DNA of 64,000 nt from Chaenocephalus aceratus (Eukaryota; Chordata; Actinopteri; Perciformes; Channichthyidae), in the NCBI GenBank assembly GCA_023974075.1, contig CM043788.1, positions 27,501,980 to 27,565,979 on the forward strand. Reading direction: 5' to 3'. The notes below the pieces were generated by a model that made no database searches, was not told the origin of the DNA, and was given only the letters and a program-made list of their open reading frames with translations. Shown here piece after piece: positions 44,506 through 54,786 of this stretch (positions are counted from its first letter, which is position 1; each line of letters starts with the position of its first letter). Both the position numbers and the translations under genes were made by a program.

Positions 44506-44860
44506 TTAGAAACTAGACCAGATGTCTTTGTCAATCTCCACGTGGCGTGAGGTCACTGACTTTGGAGGAGAAAATGTCCTCAAAAGGGTACAAAAGCACA
44601 TCCTCTCTCAGTGGCCAGAAGAACCGGTTGACTCCGGCAACGTGCATGCACTTTACCTGCACATGTGTGTCCATGACCTCCTGAATGACTCCTGGGTTAA
44701 TGTCTTCATCATATTTAAGGGCACACCACTGGCCAATTGAATTAGGACCCCACAGCCTTTCATTCTCTTTGCTGTTGCCTTTAGGTGCTTGAGGCAGCGA
44801 AGGGGTCTGAGTGTCATCACAGCGACACTCATAACTTTGTCTGGCGGTGCAAGGGCAACT
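44506..44860 (-). pseudogene. Transposase-like protein of unknown superfamily, C-terminal segment
   Basis: Continues the minus-strand gene at 46467-48133 across the Tc1 insertion, in the same frame. The sequence has a Cys-rich stretch (SCPCTARQSYECRC) and then a C-terminal domain with GQWCALKYDED, VKCMHVAGVNRFFWP and DVLLYPFEDI, ending at stop 44508-44506. The Trp/Tyr-rich pattern resembles the C-terminal tail of uncharacterised fish and invertebrate transposase-like proteins. The exact continuity after removing the Tc1 supports one gene. Confidence 0.68.
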
Positions 44861-44862
44861 TA

Positions 44863-46464
44863 CAGTGGGGCAAAAAAGTATTTAGTCAGCCACCAATTGT
44901 GCAAGTTCTCCCACTTAAAAAGATGAGAGAGGCCTGTAATTTTCATCCTAGGTACACTTCAACTATGAGAGACAGAATGGGGGGAAAGAATCCAGGAAAT
45001 TACATTGTAGGATTTTTAATGAATTAATTGGTAAATTCCTCGGTAAAATAAGTATTTGGTCACCTACAAACAAGATTTCTGGCTCTCACAGACCTGTAAC
45101 TTCTTCTTTAAGAGCCTCCTCTGTCCTCCACTTGTTAACTGTATTAATGGCACCTGTTTGAACTCGTTATCAGTATAAAAGACACCTGTCCACAACCTCA
45201 AACAGTCACACTCCAAACTCCACTATGGCCAATACCAAAGAGCTGTCAAAGGACACCAGAAACAAAATTGTAGACCTGCACCAGGCTGGGAAGACTGAAT
45301 CTGCAATAGGTAAGCAGCTTGGTGTGAAGAAATCAACTGTGGGAGCAATTATTAGAGAATGGAAGACATACAAGACCACTGATAATCTCCCTCGATCTGG
45401 GGCTCCACGCAAGATCTCACCCCGTGGGGTCAAAATGATCACAAGAACGGTGAGCAAAGATCCCAGAACCACACGGGGGGACCTAGTCAATGACCTGCAG
45501 AGAGCTGGGATCAAAGTAACAAAGGCTACCATCAGTAACACACTACGCCGCCAGGGACTCAAATCCTGCAGTGCCAGACGTGTCCCCCTGCTTAAACCAG
45601 TACATGTCCAGGCCCGTCTGAAGTTTGCTAGGGAGCATTTAGATGATCCAGAAGAGGATTGGGAGAATGTCATATGGTCAGATGAAACCAAAATAGAACT
45701 TTTTGGTAAAAACTCAACTAGACGTGTTTGGAGGAGAAAGAATGCTGAGTTGCATCCAAAGAACACCATACCTACTGTGAAACATGGGGGTGGAAACATC
45801 ATGCTTTGGGGCTGTTTTTCTGCAAAGGGACCAGGACGACTGATCCGTGTAAAGGAAAGAATGAATGGGGCCATGTATCGTGAGATTTTGAGTGACAACC
45901 TCCTTCCATCAGCAAGGGCATTGAAGATGAAACGTGGCTGGGTCTTTCAGCATGACAATGATCCCAAACACACCGCCTGGGCAACGAAGGAGTGGCTTCG
46001 TAAGAAGCATTTCAAGGTCCTGGAGTGGCCTAGCCAGTCTCCAGATCTCAACCCCATAGAAAATCTTTGGAGGGAGTTGAAAGTCCGTGTTGCCCAGCGA
46101 CAGCCCCAAAACATCACTGCTCTAGAGGAGATCTGCATGGAGGAATGGGCCAAAATACCAGCAACAGTGTGTGAAAACCTTGTGAAGACTTACAGAAAAT
46201 GTTTGACCTCTGTCATTGCCAACAAAGGGTATATAACAAAGTATTGAGATTAACTTTTGTTATTGACCAAATACTTATTTTCCACCATAATTTGCAAATA
46301 AATTCTTTAAAAATCAGACGATGTGATTTCCTGGATTATTTCCCCCCATTCTGTCTCTCGTAGTTGAAGTATACCTAGGATGGAAATTACAGGCCTCTCT
46401 CATCTTTTTAAGTGGGAGAACTTGCACAATTGGTGGCTGACTAAATACTTTTTTTGCCCCACTG
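44863..46464 (+). mobile_element. Intact Tc1-like transposon
   Basis: 1602 bp flanked by TA (44861-44862 and 46465-46466). Terminal inverted repeats of roughly 155-165 bp begin CAGTGGGGCAAAAAAGTA (left) and, on the right, the complement of CAGTGGGGCAAAAAAAGTA; they differ at only a few positions. It holds one uninterrupted transposase gene. It sits inside a transposase-like pseudogene on the opposite strand. Everything needed for autonomous movement appears present. Confidence 0.95.
45225..46247 (+). CDS. Tc1-family DD34E transposase, complete
   Basis: A 340-residue frame, the usual Tc1 transposase length. Residues ~1-110 are the paired-like bipartite helix-turn-helix domain with the hook SGAPRK in place of GRPR. 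The catalytic triad is Asp153 (WSDETK), Asp244 (HDNDPKH) and Glu279 (NPIENLW), with 34 residues between the last two. The glycine-rich box is [13 protein letters not shown]. The enzyme would bind the TIRs in the nucleus and move the element by cut-and-paste into TA. No stop or frameshift is visible; whether it is active is inference. Confidence 0.95.
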   Translation: MANTKELSKDTRNKIVDLHQAGKTESAIGKQLGVKKSTVGAIIREWKTYKTTDNLPRSGAPRKISPRGVKMITRTVSKDPRTTRGDLVNDLQRAGIKVTKATISNTLRRQGLKSCSARRVPLLKPVHVQARLKFAREHLDDPEEDWENVIWSDETKIELFGKNSTRRVWRRKNAELHPKNTIPTVKHGGGNIMLWGCFSAKGPGRLIRVKERMNGAMYREILSDNLLPSARALKMKRGWVFQHDNDPKHTAWATKEWLRKKHFKVLEWPSQSPDLNPIENLWRELKVRVAQRQPQNITALEEICMEEWAKIPATVCENLVKTYRKCLTSVIANKGYITKY

Positions 46465-46466
46465 TA

Positions 46467-48133
46467 CATCTCGATACAAGATCTCTCCTGGTGCCCCTGT
46501 GACCACCTGGTGGATACGCATAGTTGAGGGCACTGCTGGCAAATGACTTGGCATCTTCTTAATTGCTTCATCCACAAGATTCTCTCCGATGTAGAACACC
46601 CTAACTGTTCCGCTGTTGACCAAAGCACTGTAGAGATGTTCTGCTGAAGGGATGTCATGACCTTGGCTAACAAGCCTGTCAGCCGTTCGCTTCAGGAGGC
46701 CTCCCACTCCATCTGGAGCACCATTCCCATGGCTTGCTTCAAAAAAGTTACATGTCCCCCTTTTGAAACCACGGTTCATCAGCTCTGTGCTAAAGAGGAA
46801 GAAGTTTCCCTTCTGTCTGTATTGCATGCATGGACCGTCACAGAAGAAATGCACCACCTCGACAGAAGGATACGAGGCCTTCCCTTCATCCAGGATGGGG
46901 GACAAATGTGCCCAAATGGCAGGTGGGCCTTTCTCCTTTGATGCCGAAATTGTGCCAAAGCACATGCATTGCCTGGATCTCTGCTGCAAACTTACATGAG
47001 TAATTCTCCGAAAAATCCACATGAATCAAGCATTCTTGGTTGGTCATGCTTTTTCTTAATTCACGGTAGTGGGTTAATTGGCTTTTAATGTTAAATGTAT
47101 GCCGTTTGAAATGTCTCAATTGGCCTTGAAACATCTCCAGCAGATCCACCAACACTTTTTTCTTCTTCACAGTGATTTTCATGGGGACCTTGTCCTTTTT
47201 ACCATCTTTGTTTTTCTTTTCTCTGATGACTGTTTCAGTTGACCACTGAGTGAGTTCGACATTTGCCTGAAGGTTAACTTCTGCTGCTATGGCAAACTCC
47301 TGTCCTTTGCAGTGGGGACACTCGTTGTACATGCAGTCCTTTGAATTTGGATTGCAGCTTATTGATGATGTCAGGTCTTCCATGTCCACGCTCCTAATTA
47401 ACTTGAGAGTGTGAAGCTTTTCAGCCAGAAAGGAAAGATTCTCATGAACCTTGCAAAGACAGGTTTGTCTGTCTGCAAGTGTTGGGTTAACTACCCAGAA
47501 GGGACGCATACGACAGAACAAGGAGTAAGAGAGATTGTAATTAGGATGTTCAGTGAGAAATTTCCTGTGGAGGTTTCTCAGGATATCATTTAAAAACCTC
47601 TTCTGTTTCTTTATCTTCCGCCTGGTGATTGTTTGTCCTTTGCCTGCTTTCAATCGGCTGCTTTCATCCCTCGTCAGGTAAGCAATGACGCTGTCTTGAA
47701 TTCGGAAGCATAGGCTTCGGTACTTTATATTGCCTTGAGCAGGATTCTTGTTCCTCTTTCTGGAGATGTGTAGTGCTGTACGAACTTCTTTTTGTAATCC
47801 ATACTTTTTAAGGATCCTCCCAGTTAGAATTTGTGACATTGCCTGCCTGTGTGTTCTCCTTTTGGTGGTGGCAAAGGCGTCCTTGATGTTGGCCATGAGG
47901 GTATGATGAACAAGCAATGATCTCCGCACTTCGCCAGAAACAGGGACATTGTGTAGCAGTCGCCTTGTTTTTGATGCCGGGGACTCTGAGACCGTACAGA
48001 GTCTTTTGAGTCTTTTGCGTAGTTTGTCTGTTGTTTTTTTTTGTTTCCCGAGCAAATGTTTCAGTTTTTGTATTTCCCTGTGTAATTTTGAGTGTTTTCT
48101 CCTGGCCTTTTTTCTTCCAGCTTTTTTCTGTCT
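46467..48133 (-). pseudogene. Transposase-like protein of unknown superfamily, main exon
   Basis: The exon starts after a TTTCAG acceptor (~48134). A Lys/Arg-rich N terminus (KKAGRKKARRKHSKLHREI) with leucine spacing suggests a coiled coil. A Cys-rich segment follows (CNPNSKDCMYNECPHC). Then comes a DDE-like core with HVDFSENYSCKF (likely first Asp), HFFCDGPCMQYRQK (likely second) and NFFEASHGNGAPDGVGG. A deletion with frameshift at ~46900-47020 breaks the chain between the first and second motifs. I recognise this motif set from uncharacterised animal proteins but cannot name the superfamily. Confidence 0.7.
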
Positions 48134-48244
48134 GAAATAAACAAAATAAATTACGTTACAGATAATGTGCTGTGTATACAGCATATTAATGGAAACCTTC
48201 TACTTTGTTACACAATTTTCCTGTTGAATACATAAATCTGTTTC

Positions 48245-48370
48245 TACCTTGTTTCCTGAGGTTGATGGACAACTTCAACTTGGCTGTCTGGACTGTCTGG
48301 TGGTGTAGCTAAGTTGTCAAGCCTGTGCTGTCTTTCTCTGCTTCTCTGCTGTGCCTTCCTCCATGGATGT
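48245..48370 (-). pseudogene. Upstream exon of the transposase-like gene
   Basis: The minus strand encodes WRKAQQRSRERQHRLDN followed by a Pro/Ser/Asp-rich stretch (ATPPDSPDSQVEV), ending at a GTAGAAAC donor near 48244. It is followed by a ~110-nt intron to the acceptor at ~48134. The basic then acidic/proline pattern matches the start expected for this family. The true first exon is not identified, and the Gypsy LTR begins 180 bp further upstream. Confidence 0.5.
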
Positions 48371-48548
48371 CACACCTCAAGTTTTTTTGTTGATTTTTCA
48401 TCATCCAGGCAACAGAGGAGGCTAGGTATTTATTTAATCTCACTTTGCAATAATTTGTCCCTGTGCTGCTTTCATTAACACAATAAGTTTGCCTCGTGAT
48501 GGAGATTGTTATCCTACCACAAACTGGAATAATCTAAAATGCTAAAAG

Positions 48549-49048
48549 TGTCATAGTCTGCTCCATCATTCACCAGTAGTTTTCCATTCACCTGTCTCAC
48601 CTGTTTTCCACACCCACTCGTTAACTCACTCTCTTTCTCTTCTGCACCCATTAGCTTCTGCCAGTATTTAAACTCGCACCTGACACACACTCTTTGCCAG
48701 ATTGTACTTTGCCTCATGCTTGTCTCTCCCGCGTTCAACACTAGATTGCCTACCCGGTTCCGACCCTGCCTGTCCCCGACCTGCCTGCTCTGCCTGTTTC
48801 CTGATCCTGCCTGTCCCTCGACTATCCTGCCTGGCCTGTTATCCGACCCTGCCTGTATCTACGCTGACCGCCTCGCTTACTCCCTGACCCTCTGCCTGTC
48901 CCTGACTCACCTTCTGCCCGCTGTCCTCCGGTGCGTTATACTGCCCGGTTGGTATTCCTCCGATCCAGTGGAATCTCCAATAAAGGATATTACCAATTCT
49001 CCTTGGTTTCTCGAGTGCTGCATTTGGGTTCTCCTTAAAACTGTGACA
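48549..49048 (+). repeat. Gypsy 5' LTR
   Basis: 500 bp with TG...CA ends. A TATA-like box TATTTAAA is at 48665-48672 and a polyadenylation signal AATAAA at 48979-48984, so U3, R and U5 can be ordered. A pyrimidine-rich CCTGCCTGTC repeat fills the middle. The frame running through the LTR into gag is incidental. Confidence 0.95.
48665..48672 (+). promoter_or_regulatory. TATA-like box of the Gypsy 5' LTR
   Basis: TATTTAAA sits 116 bp into the LTR, a plausible U3 promoter position. The same motif recurs at 53723-53730 in the 3' LTR. Transcription start inferred about 25-35 bp downstream. Confidence 0.55.
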
Positions 49049-49066
49049 GAACAATCTGGCCAGAAC

Positions 49067-50080
49067 ATGGACCCAGCGCACTCCTCTTCACCAAGAGACC
49101 GTTTCGAGAGAGTTGAGGACGCTCTCCAGAGGCAGGAAGCCTCGATAGCCGCCCTGGCCACCGAGGCTCATCATGCTACATCTTCACATGACCAGACGCT
49201 AACCTATTTAGCTGCGCAGCTACAGCAGCTAACGGCTACGGTGCAGCAGCTAGTGGCAGGAGTGGCCGCTCCAGCGCCTCTTCCTATGCCGTCGACACCC
49301 GCTTCTGCATCACCTCTGATGGGATTTACCCCGGAGCCTCGGGTGGGAACTCCGGAGCGCTACGCCGGGGAACCGGAGGGCTGCAGCCCGTTTCTTACGA
49401 ACTGTTCTATCCTGTTTGCACTGCAGCCACACACTTTCGCTTCTGAAGCTGCTCGTGTGGCGTTCACGGTCAATCATTTGACTGGGAAAGCCCGACTGTG
49501 GGGCACAGCGGAATGGGAGCAACAAACACCCGCCTGCTCTTCGTTCCCCGCTTTTTCTGCGGAGCTGCGCAAGGTGTTTGGACCCGTGTCTGTGGGTCCA
49601 GACGCTGCAGGAGGACTATTGAACCTGAGCCAGGGTAATGGATCTATAGTGGATTATGCCATTGAGTTTCGCACCCGGAGCCGCCTCAGCAACTGGAATT
49701 CTGCAGCCCAGTGTGACGCCTATCTGCGTGGGTTGGCGGATTACATCAAAGATGAGCTTGTGTCGTTTGATTTGCCCAATTCACTGGATGGGTTGATTGA
49801 ACTGACTTCCCGCATGGATCGGCGCATCCAGACACGGAGACGGGAGCGACGATCGGCGGAAGTTCAACATGCCTGGGCGCCCCGACGTCCGAGTTTGGCT
49901 GCGACTCCTCACCTCACTCCAGAGCCGCAACCAGGGGGGGATGAGCCCATGCAGGTGGGTCGCACCAACCTCACTTTGGAGGAACGTGAGCATCGCAGAC
50001 GTCGTAACCTGTGTCTCTACTGCGGCCGGGCCGGCCATTTCGTTTCTCACTGCCCGGTAAAAGGCAAGGCTCAGCAGTAA
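49067..50080 (+). CDS. gag: Gypsy Gag polyprotein
   Basis: 337 residues from the first ATG after the 5' LTR ([11 protein letters not shown]). An N-terminal coiled-coil region (~15-65) is followed by a Pro/Ala linker and a capsid-like helical region ([27 protein letters not shown]). A single CCHC zinc knuckle [14 protein letters not shown] lies near the C terminus. Gag assembles the cytoplasmic particle around element RNA. The stop TAA overlaps an ATG in the pol frame (TAATG). The start at 49067 is preferred over upstream in-frame ATGs because those lie within the LTR. Confidence 0.92.
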   Translation: MDPAHSSSPRDRFERVEDALQRQEASIAALATEAHHATSSHDQTLTYLAAQLQQLTATVQQLVAGVAAPAPLPMPSTPASASPLMGFTPEPRVGTPERYAGEPEGCSPFLTNCSILFALQPHTFASEAARVAFTVNHLTGKARLWGTAEWEQQTPACSSFPAFSAELRKVFGPVSVGPDAAGGLLNLSQGNGSIVDYAIEFRTRSRLSNWNSAAQCDAYLRGLADYIKDELVSFDLPNSLDGLIELTSRMDRRIQTRRRERRSAEVQHAWAPRRPSLAATPHLTPEPQPGGDEPMQVGRTNLTLEEREHRRRRNLCLYCGRAGHFVSHCPVKGKAQQ

Positions 50081-53000
50081 TGGGGAACATACTGGTGAGC
50101 CAAACCCCTGGATTTGTTCCCACTCAGAGACCATTGAGCCACGCCAGGTTGCTATTGCCGGATAGCTCTCAGGCTCTTGCAGTTTTTATTGACTCTGGTT
50201 CGGACGCGAGTATTATGGATGAAGAGCCTATGCTGCAGTTGGGAATAGACCGGGTTCCCTTATCTCGCCCAGTTCCAGCCAACGCCTTAGACGGTCACCT
50301 GCTGGGGACAGTGACTCATCAGACTGTACCCGTTCACATGCTCCTGTCTGGGAACCACCACGAGACTATTCAGTTTCATGTTCTCCGGTCTCCACATATC
50401 CCGCTTATCCTGGGTTACCCATGGCTCCGCCGCCACAACCCTAACATTGACTGGGAGACGGGAGCCATTTTGGGATGGAGCCCCTCTTGTCATCAGATCT
50501 GTCTGAAACAGGCTGCCGCGCCTCAACGCTCGGGGAACCCCAGCCAAGTTCTGGATGTTACAGGAGTTCCACCGGAATATCTGGACTTCAAGGAAGTATT
50601 CAGCAAGTCGAGGGCTACTTCCCTACCACCACACCGGCCCTACGACTGTGCCATCGACCTGCATCCCGGCACCAGCCCTCCCAGGGGTCGATTGTACTCC
50701 CTGTCTGCTCCGGAAAGAGTTTCCATGGAGACTTATATCAATGACGCTCTGGCGGCTGGGATTATTCGCCCGTCCTCATCACCTGCTGGCGCAGGGTTCT
50801 TCTTTGTAGAGAAGAAAGACAAGACCCTAAGGCCCTGTATCGACTTTCGGGGTCTTAATGACATTACAATCAAGAATCGATACCCACTGCCTCTTATCTC
50901 TTCTGCATTTGAGTTGTTGCAGGGAGCAACCATATTCACGAAGCTGGACTTGCGTAACGCGTACCACTTGGTACGTATTCGCGAGGGGGATGAGTGGAAG
51001 ACCGCCTTCAACACCACCTCGGGGCACTACGAGTACCTAGTCATGCCTTTTGGGCTTACCAACGCCCCTGCAGTATTCCAGGCGTTGGTAAATGATGTGC
51101 TCCGAGACATGTTGGACCGACACGTGTTTGTTTACTTGGATGACATCCTGATCTTTTCCAAGACACTGAAAGAACACGTGCACCACGTCCAGGCGGTTCT
51201 CAGGAGATTACTCGAGAACTCGCTGTTTGTTAAAACGGAGAAGTGCGAGTTTCACACATCCTCTGTCTCTTTTCTGGGATACATCGTGGGACAAGGGAGC
51301 ATCGAGATGGATCCTTCCAAGGTTGATGCAGTCACTTCCTGGCCGGTTCCAGATTCCCGGAAGCGGCTACAACAGTTCCTCGGGTTCGCCAACTTCTACC
51401 GGAGGTTCATTCGTGGATACAGTACCTTGGCCGCTCCTCTCACAGCCCTGACCTCCTCTAAGGTCATGTTCCAGTGGTCCTCCTCGGCTGAGGAGGCATT
51501 CCAGAACCTTAAGGCGAGGTTCACCTCCGGCCCCATCCTCCGAGTACCCGATCCTGTAAGACAGTTTGTTTTGGAGGTGGATGCTTCTGATATGGGGGTG
51601 GGAGCCATCCTGTCTCAGCGAGCAATGGACAGCCAAAAACTCCATCCCTGTGCTTTCTTTTCAAAGCGTTTGACTCCAGCGGAAAGGAATTATGATGTGG
51701 GAAACCGGGAGCTGCTAGCAGTGAAGTTGGCTCTGGAGGAGTGGCGTCACTGGCTCGAGGGGACCAGTCAACCTTTCCTGGTGTGGACCGACCACAAGAA
51801 TTTGGAGTACATCCGGTCGGCCCGCAGACTGAATTCCCGACAGGCTAGATGGGCCCTTTTCTTCACTCGGTTCAATTTCTCCCTCTCCTACCGCCCTGGT
51901 TCTCGGAACATTAAGGCTGACGCTCTTTCTCGTCAGTTTGGAGAGGGAGGTAACATTCCCAGGGGCTTGGACACCATCCTTCCGACTGCTCAGCTCGTCG
52001 CCGCCCTCATCTGGGAGGTGGAGGAGAGGGTCAAGGCTGCCCAGCAGGACCAGCCGGGACCCAGTGCCTGTCCTCCGAACCGCCTGTTCGTTCCGCAGAC
52101 GTTGAGGTCTGATGTTCTCCAGTTGGCTCATAACTCCAGACTCACCTGCCATCCTGGGATCCAACGCACATGGGAGGTAGTCCAGCAAAGGTTCTGGTGG
52201 GAAACACTTAAGGAGGACACCAGGGAATTTGTTAATGCCTGCCCCGTTTGCAATCAGAACAAGTCTTCTCACCAAGCTCCTGCTGGTCTCCTACGACCTC
52301 TGCCTATCCCTCATCGCCCCTGGTCTCACATTTCTTTGGACTTTGTTACTGGTCTGCCACCGTCCAACGGACACACTGCCATCTTGACGGTGGTAGACCG
52401 ATTCAGTAAGATGGCTCATTTTGTGCCGATACCCAAGCTCCCCTCAGCTAAAGAGACGGCAGAGCTGGTCCTGCTCCATGTGTTCCGGCTCCATGGGCTG
52501 CCTACTGATGTGGTTTCCGATCGTGGTCCTCAATTTACCTCGGTGTTCTGGAGGGAATTCTGCACGCTCCTTGGGGCCACGGTCAGTCTGTCATCCGGTT
52601 TCCATCCGCAGTCCAACGGTCAGACAGAAAGAAAGAACCAGGAGATGGAGACAACCTTACGATGTATAGTCTCCAAGAACCCAGCGGCCTGGGCTAAACA
52701 GCTGCTCTGGGTCGAGTACGCCCACAACACTCTGGTCAGTTCGGCCACCAAGCTGTCCCCATTTCAGTGTGCTTACGGGCTTCAACCCCCTCTGTTTCCG
52801 GCCCTGGAGAGGGAGGTTACCTGTCCGTCCGTCCAGGCTTTCATCCGTCGTTGTCGACAGACCTGGAATCAAGCCCGGAGAACTCTCGTCTGTTCGTCCA
52901 ACCGGTACGCCTCCTCTGCCAACCGCCGACGTTCTGAAGCACCTGTCTACCAGGTGGGCCAAAAGGTATGGCTTTCCTCCCGGGATATTCCTTTACGGGT

Positions 53001-53535
53001 GGATTCAAAGAAACTTGCACCTAAATTCATTGGACCGTTTGAGATTGTCAGAATAATCAATCCCGCAGCAGTAAGGCTAAGACTGCCTCGGACTCTGCGG
53101 ATCCATCCCACCTTCCACGTTTCCAGGATCAAACCTGTCCGAGAGAGTGCCTTGGTTCCTGCGATCCCTCCCCCACCACCCCCCCGGATGATTGACGGCG
53201 GGCCTACGTACACTCTCCGACGACTTCTTCGTTCCCGTCGCAGAGGAAGAGGAGTCCAGTACCTGGTGGACTGGAAGGGTTACGGCCCTGAGGAGAGGTG
53301 TTGGGTTCCAGCTCGTCATGTGTTGGACCCCCGGCTCATCAGGGAGTTCCATCGGCGTGATCCCGAGCAACCGTCTAAAACCGTCACGTTGACGGGCAGA
53401 GACACAGGGAGAGTCTCTCCTCTTACCGTCAGCTCTTCCGAGGAGGACAGCGAGGGGCAGGCTTCTGATGAGGATGCAGATTCCCACAGGGGGCAGGAGA
53501 GGGAGGCGGAAAGAACTTTTTCAGATGAGTACTAA
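50011..53535 (+). CDS. pol: Gypsy Pol polyprotein with chromodomain
   Basis: An 1174-residue frame in -1 relation to gag, overlapping its last 70 nt; the ATG at 50080-50082 (residue 24) is a possible start. Domains in order: aspartic protease with DSG at 61-63; reverse transcriptase with YLDD at 375-378; RNase H with Asp524; integrase zinc-binding HHCC from His707; and the integrase core Asp777, Asp837, Glu873 (DD35E). The C-terminal chromodomain (~1067-1120, [15 protein letters not shown]) would steer insertion to particular chromatin. No stops or frameshifts are visible. Confidence 0.95.
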   Translation: MSLLRPGRPFRFSLPGKRQGSAVMGNILVSQTPGFVPTQRPLSHARLLLPDSSQALAVFIDSGSDASIMDEEPMLQLGIDRVPLSRPVPANALDGHLLGTVTHQTVPVHMLLSGNHHETIQFHVLRSPHIPLILGYPWLRRHNPNIDWETGAILGWSPSCHQICLKQAAAPQRSGNPSQVLDVTGVPPEYLDFKEVFSKSRATSLPPHRPYDCAIDLHPGTSPPRGRLYSLSAPERVSMETYINDALAAGIIRPSSSPAGAGFFFVEKKDKTLRPCIDFRGLNDITIKNRYPLPLISSAFELLQGATIFTKLDLRNAYHLVRIREGDEWKTAFNTTSGHYEYLVMPFGLTNAPAVFQALVNDVLRDMLDRHVFVYLDDILIFSKTLKEHVHHVQAVLRRLLENSLFVKTEKCEFHTSSVSFLGYIVGQGSIEMDPSKVDAVTSWPVPDSRKRLQQFLGFANFYRRFIRGYSTLAAPLTALTSSKVMFQWSSSAEEAFQNLKARFTSGPILRVPDPVRQFVLEVDASDMGVGAILSQRAMDSQKLHPCAFFSKRLTPAERNYDVGNRELLAVKLALEEWRHWLEGTSQPFLVWTDHKNLEYIRSARRLNSRQARWALFFTRFNFSLSYRPGSRNIKADALSRQFGEGGNIPRGLDTILPTAQLVAALIWEVEERVKAAQQDQPGPSACPPNRLFVPQTLRSDVLQLAHNSRLTCHPGIQRTWEVVQQRFWWETLKEDTREFVNACPVCNQNKSSHQAPAGLLRPLPIPHRPWSHISLDFVTGLPPSNGHTAILTVVDRFSKMAHFVPIPKLPSAKETAELVLLHVFRLHGLPTDVVSDRGPQFTSVFWREFCTLLGATVSLSSGFHPQSNGQTERKNQEMETTLRCIVSKNPAAWAKQLLWVEYAHNTLVSSATKLSPFQCAYGLQPPLFPALEREVTCPSVQAFIRRCRQTWNQARRTLVCSSNRYASSANRRRSEAPVYQVGQKVWLSSRDIPLRVDSKKLAPKFIGPFEIVRIINPAAVRLRLPRTLRIHPTFHVSRIKPVRESALVPAIPPPPPPRMIDGGPTYTLRRLLRSRRRGRGVQYLVDWKGYGPEERCWVPARHVLDPRLIREFHRRDPEQPSKTVTLTGRDTGRVSPLTVSSSEEDSEGQASDEDADSHRGQEREAERTFSDEY

Positions 53536-53593
53536 TCCCACCTCCCACCTTCATCTGTAGATTAGCATTTAGGGACGTCAGGAGCCGTCCATT

Positions 53594-53603
53594 AAGGGGG
53601 GGG
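53594..53603 (+). promoter_or_regulatory. Gypsy polypurine tract
   Basis: AAGGGGGGGG lies three bases before the 3' LTR, the position used to prime plus-strand DNA. Confidence 0.8.
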
Positions 53604-53606
53604 TTC

Positions 53607-54106
53607 TGTCATAGTCTGCTCCATCATTCACCAGTAGTTTTCCATTCACCTGTCTCACCTGTTTTCCACACCCACTCGTTAACTCACTCTCTTTCTCTTC
53701 TGCACCCATTAGCTTCTGCCAGTATTTAAACTCGCACCTGACACACACTCTTTGCCAGATTGTACTTTGCCTCATGCTTGTCTCTCCCGCGTTCAACACT
53801 AGATTGCCTACCCGGTTCCGACCCTGCCTGTCCCCGACCTGCCTGCTCTGCCTGTTTCCTGATCCTGCCTGTCCCTCGACTATCCTGCCTGGCCTGTTAT
53901 CCGACCCTGCCTGTATCTACGCTGACCGCCTCGCTTACTCCCTGACCCTCTGCCTGTCCCTGACTCACCTTCTGCCCGCTGTCCTCCGGTGCGTTATACT
54001 GCCCGGTTGGTATTCCTCCGATCCAGTGGAATCTCCAATAAAGGATATTACCAATTCTCCTTGGTTTCTCGAGTGCTGCATTTGGGTTCTCCTTAAAACT
54101 GTGACA
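53607..54106 (+). repeat. Gypsy 3' LTR
   Basis: 500 bp. I see no difference from the 5' LTR when reading the two side by side, including TATTTAAA (53723) and AATAAA (54037-54042). Confidence 0.95.
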
Positions 54107-54111
54107 AAAAG

Positions 54112-54782
54112 CATTAGGGTTAGGCTAAAAGAGAGAACATTATATTTTGCAGTACAAAACAACAGCTATACAGTATGTGTACTCCTTGTACCTGTTGACA
54201 TAGTGCTTTAGGTACAAATGTTTCAAGCTTCAAGTATTGATGGTCCCATACTGCCCCAAAACTTAAACTGTATATGCCCACACATTTACTTGCTGTCTAA
54301 AAACATACATGATGTAAAGTATCAGTATGCAGTTGATAAAGATGTGTCATTAAGTGCTCTTAAAAAGCTAAAGTTAACCATCTATCAGTAGCGTTTTCTC
54401 CCGGAGGCCAAGGAAAGTCAGACTTCCCCTGTTTTTTCAGACCGATGTCTGTGCTACCATCTCTCAACTCAGAGTATTTAAAATGAGTGAAACAGCGCCA
54501 CTCTAAATGTTATGGTGAATACGTGGTGAAATACGGTATTGCATTCACTGGGCCGACGATCCAGAGGAGGCCAGAAGAAATTGGCTTCCCTTAAAAAACA
54601 TTTGAGGAATTGACCAATCAGATGAGGCCATTGTCTTGCCCCCTACCACCCTGTGATAAGTCAGGGTCATGCCAAGGGAAGCCAGCTGACCTCTGTATTT
54701 CCTTGGCTCCCGACCAATCAAATCACATCAACGCCGTACTGACAACAACGCGGTTAGCAAGTAACAACTTTAGCAAGTGCAC
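54112..54782. other. Non-coding interval
   Basis: Flank of the Gypsy insertion. 54395-54720 reads like old repeat DNA (GGCCAAGGAAAGTCAGACTT and CAAGGGAAGCCAGCTGAC, loosely inverted), with no clear ends. Confidence 0.45.
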
Positions 54783-54786
54783 TTAA

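Larger units (their letters stand above)
48549..54106 (+). mobile_element. Full-length Gypsy chromovirus (Sushi-like), intact
   Basis: 5558 bp flanked by the 5-bp duplication AAAAG (48544-48548 and 54107-54111). Two 500-bp LTRs both start TGTCATAG and end TGTGACA. gag and pol are complete; there is no env frame. The RT, integrase and C-terminal chromodomain point to the chromovirus branch of Ty3/Gypsy as found in fish (Sushi-ichi type). The apparent identity of the LTRs implies a very recent insertion. Confidence 0.96.

Noticed and set aside
45206..45898. 230-residue minus-strand ORF opposite the Tc1 transposase
   Set aside because: Antisense shadow of a highly constrained coding sequence; no family motif.
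48716..49066. Gag start at an ATG inside the 5' LTR
   Set aside because: That part of the frame lies in the LTR and recurs in the 3' LTR (53774-54211) without gag; the ATG at 49067 follows the LTR and begins the gag-like sequence.
51715..52275. 186-residue minus-strand ORF within pol
   Set aside because: Antisense shadow of the Gypsy pol gene.
53535..53606. env-like gene after pol
   Set aside because: Only ~70 bp separate the pol stop from the 3' LTR, including the polypurine tract.
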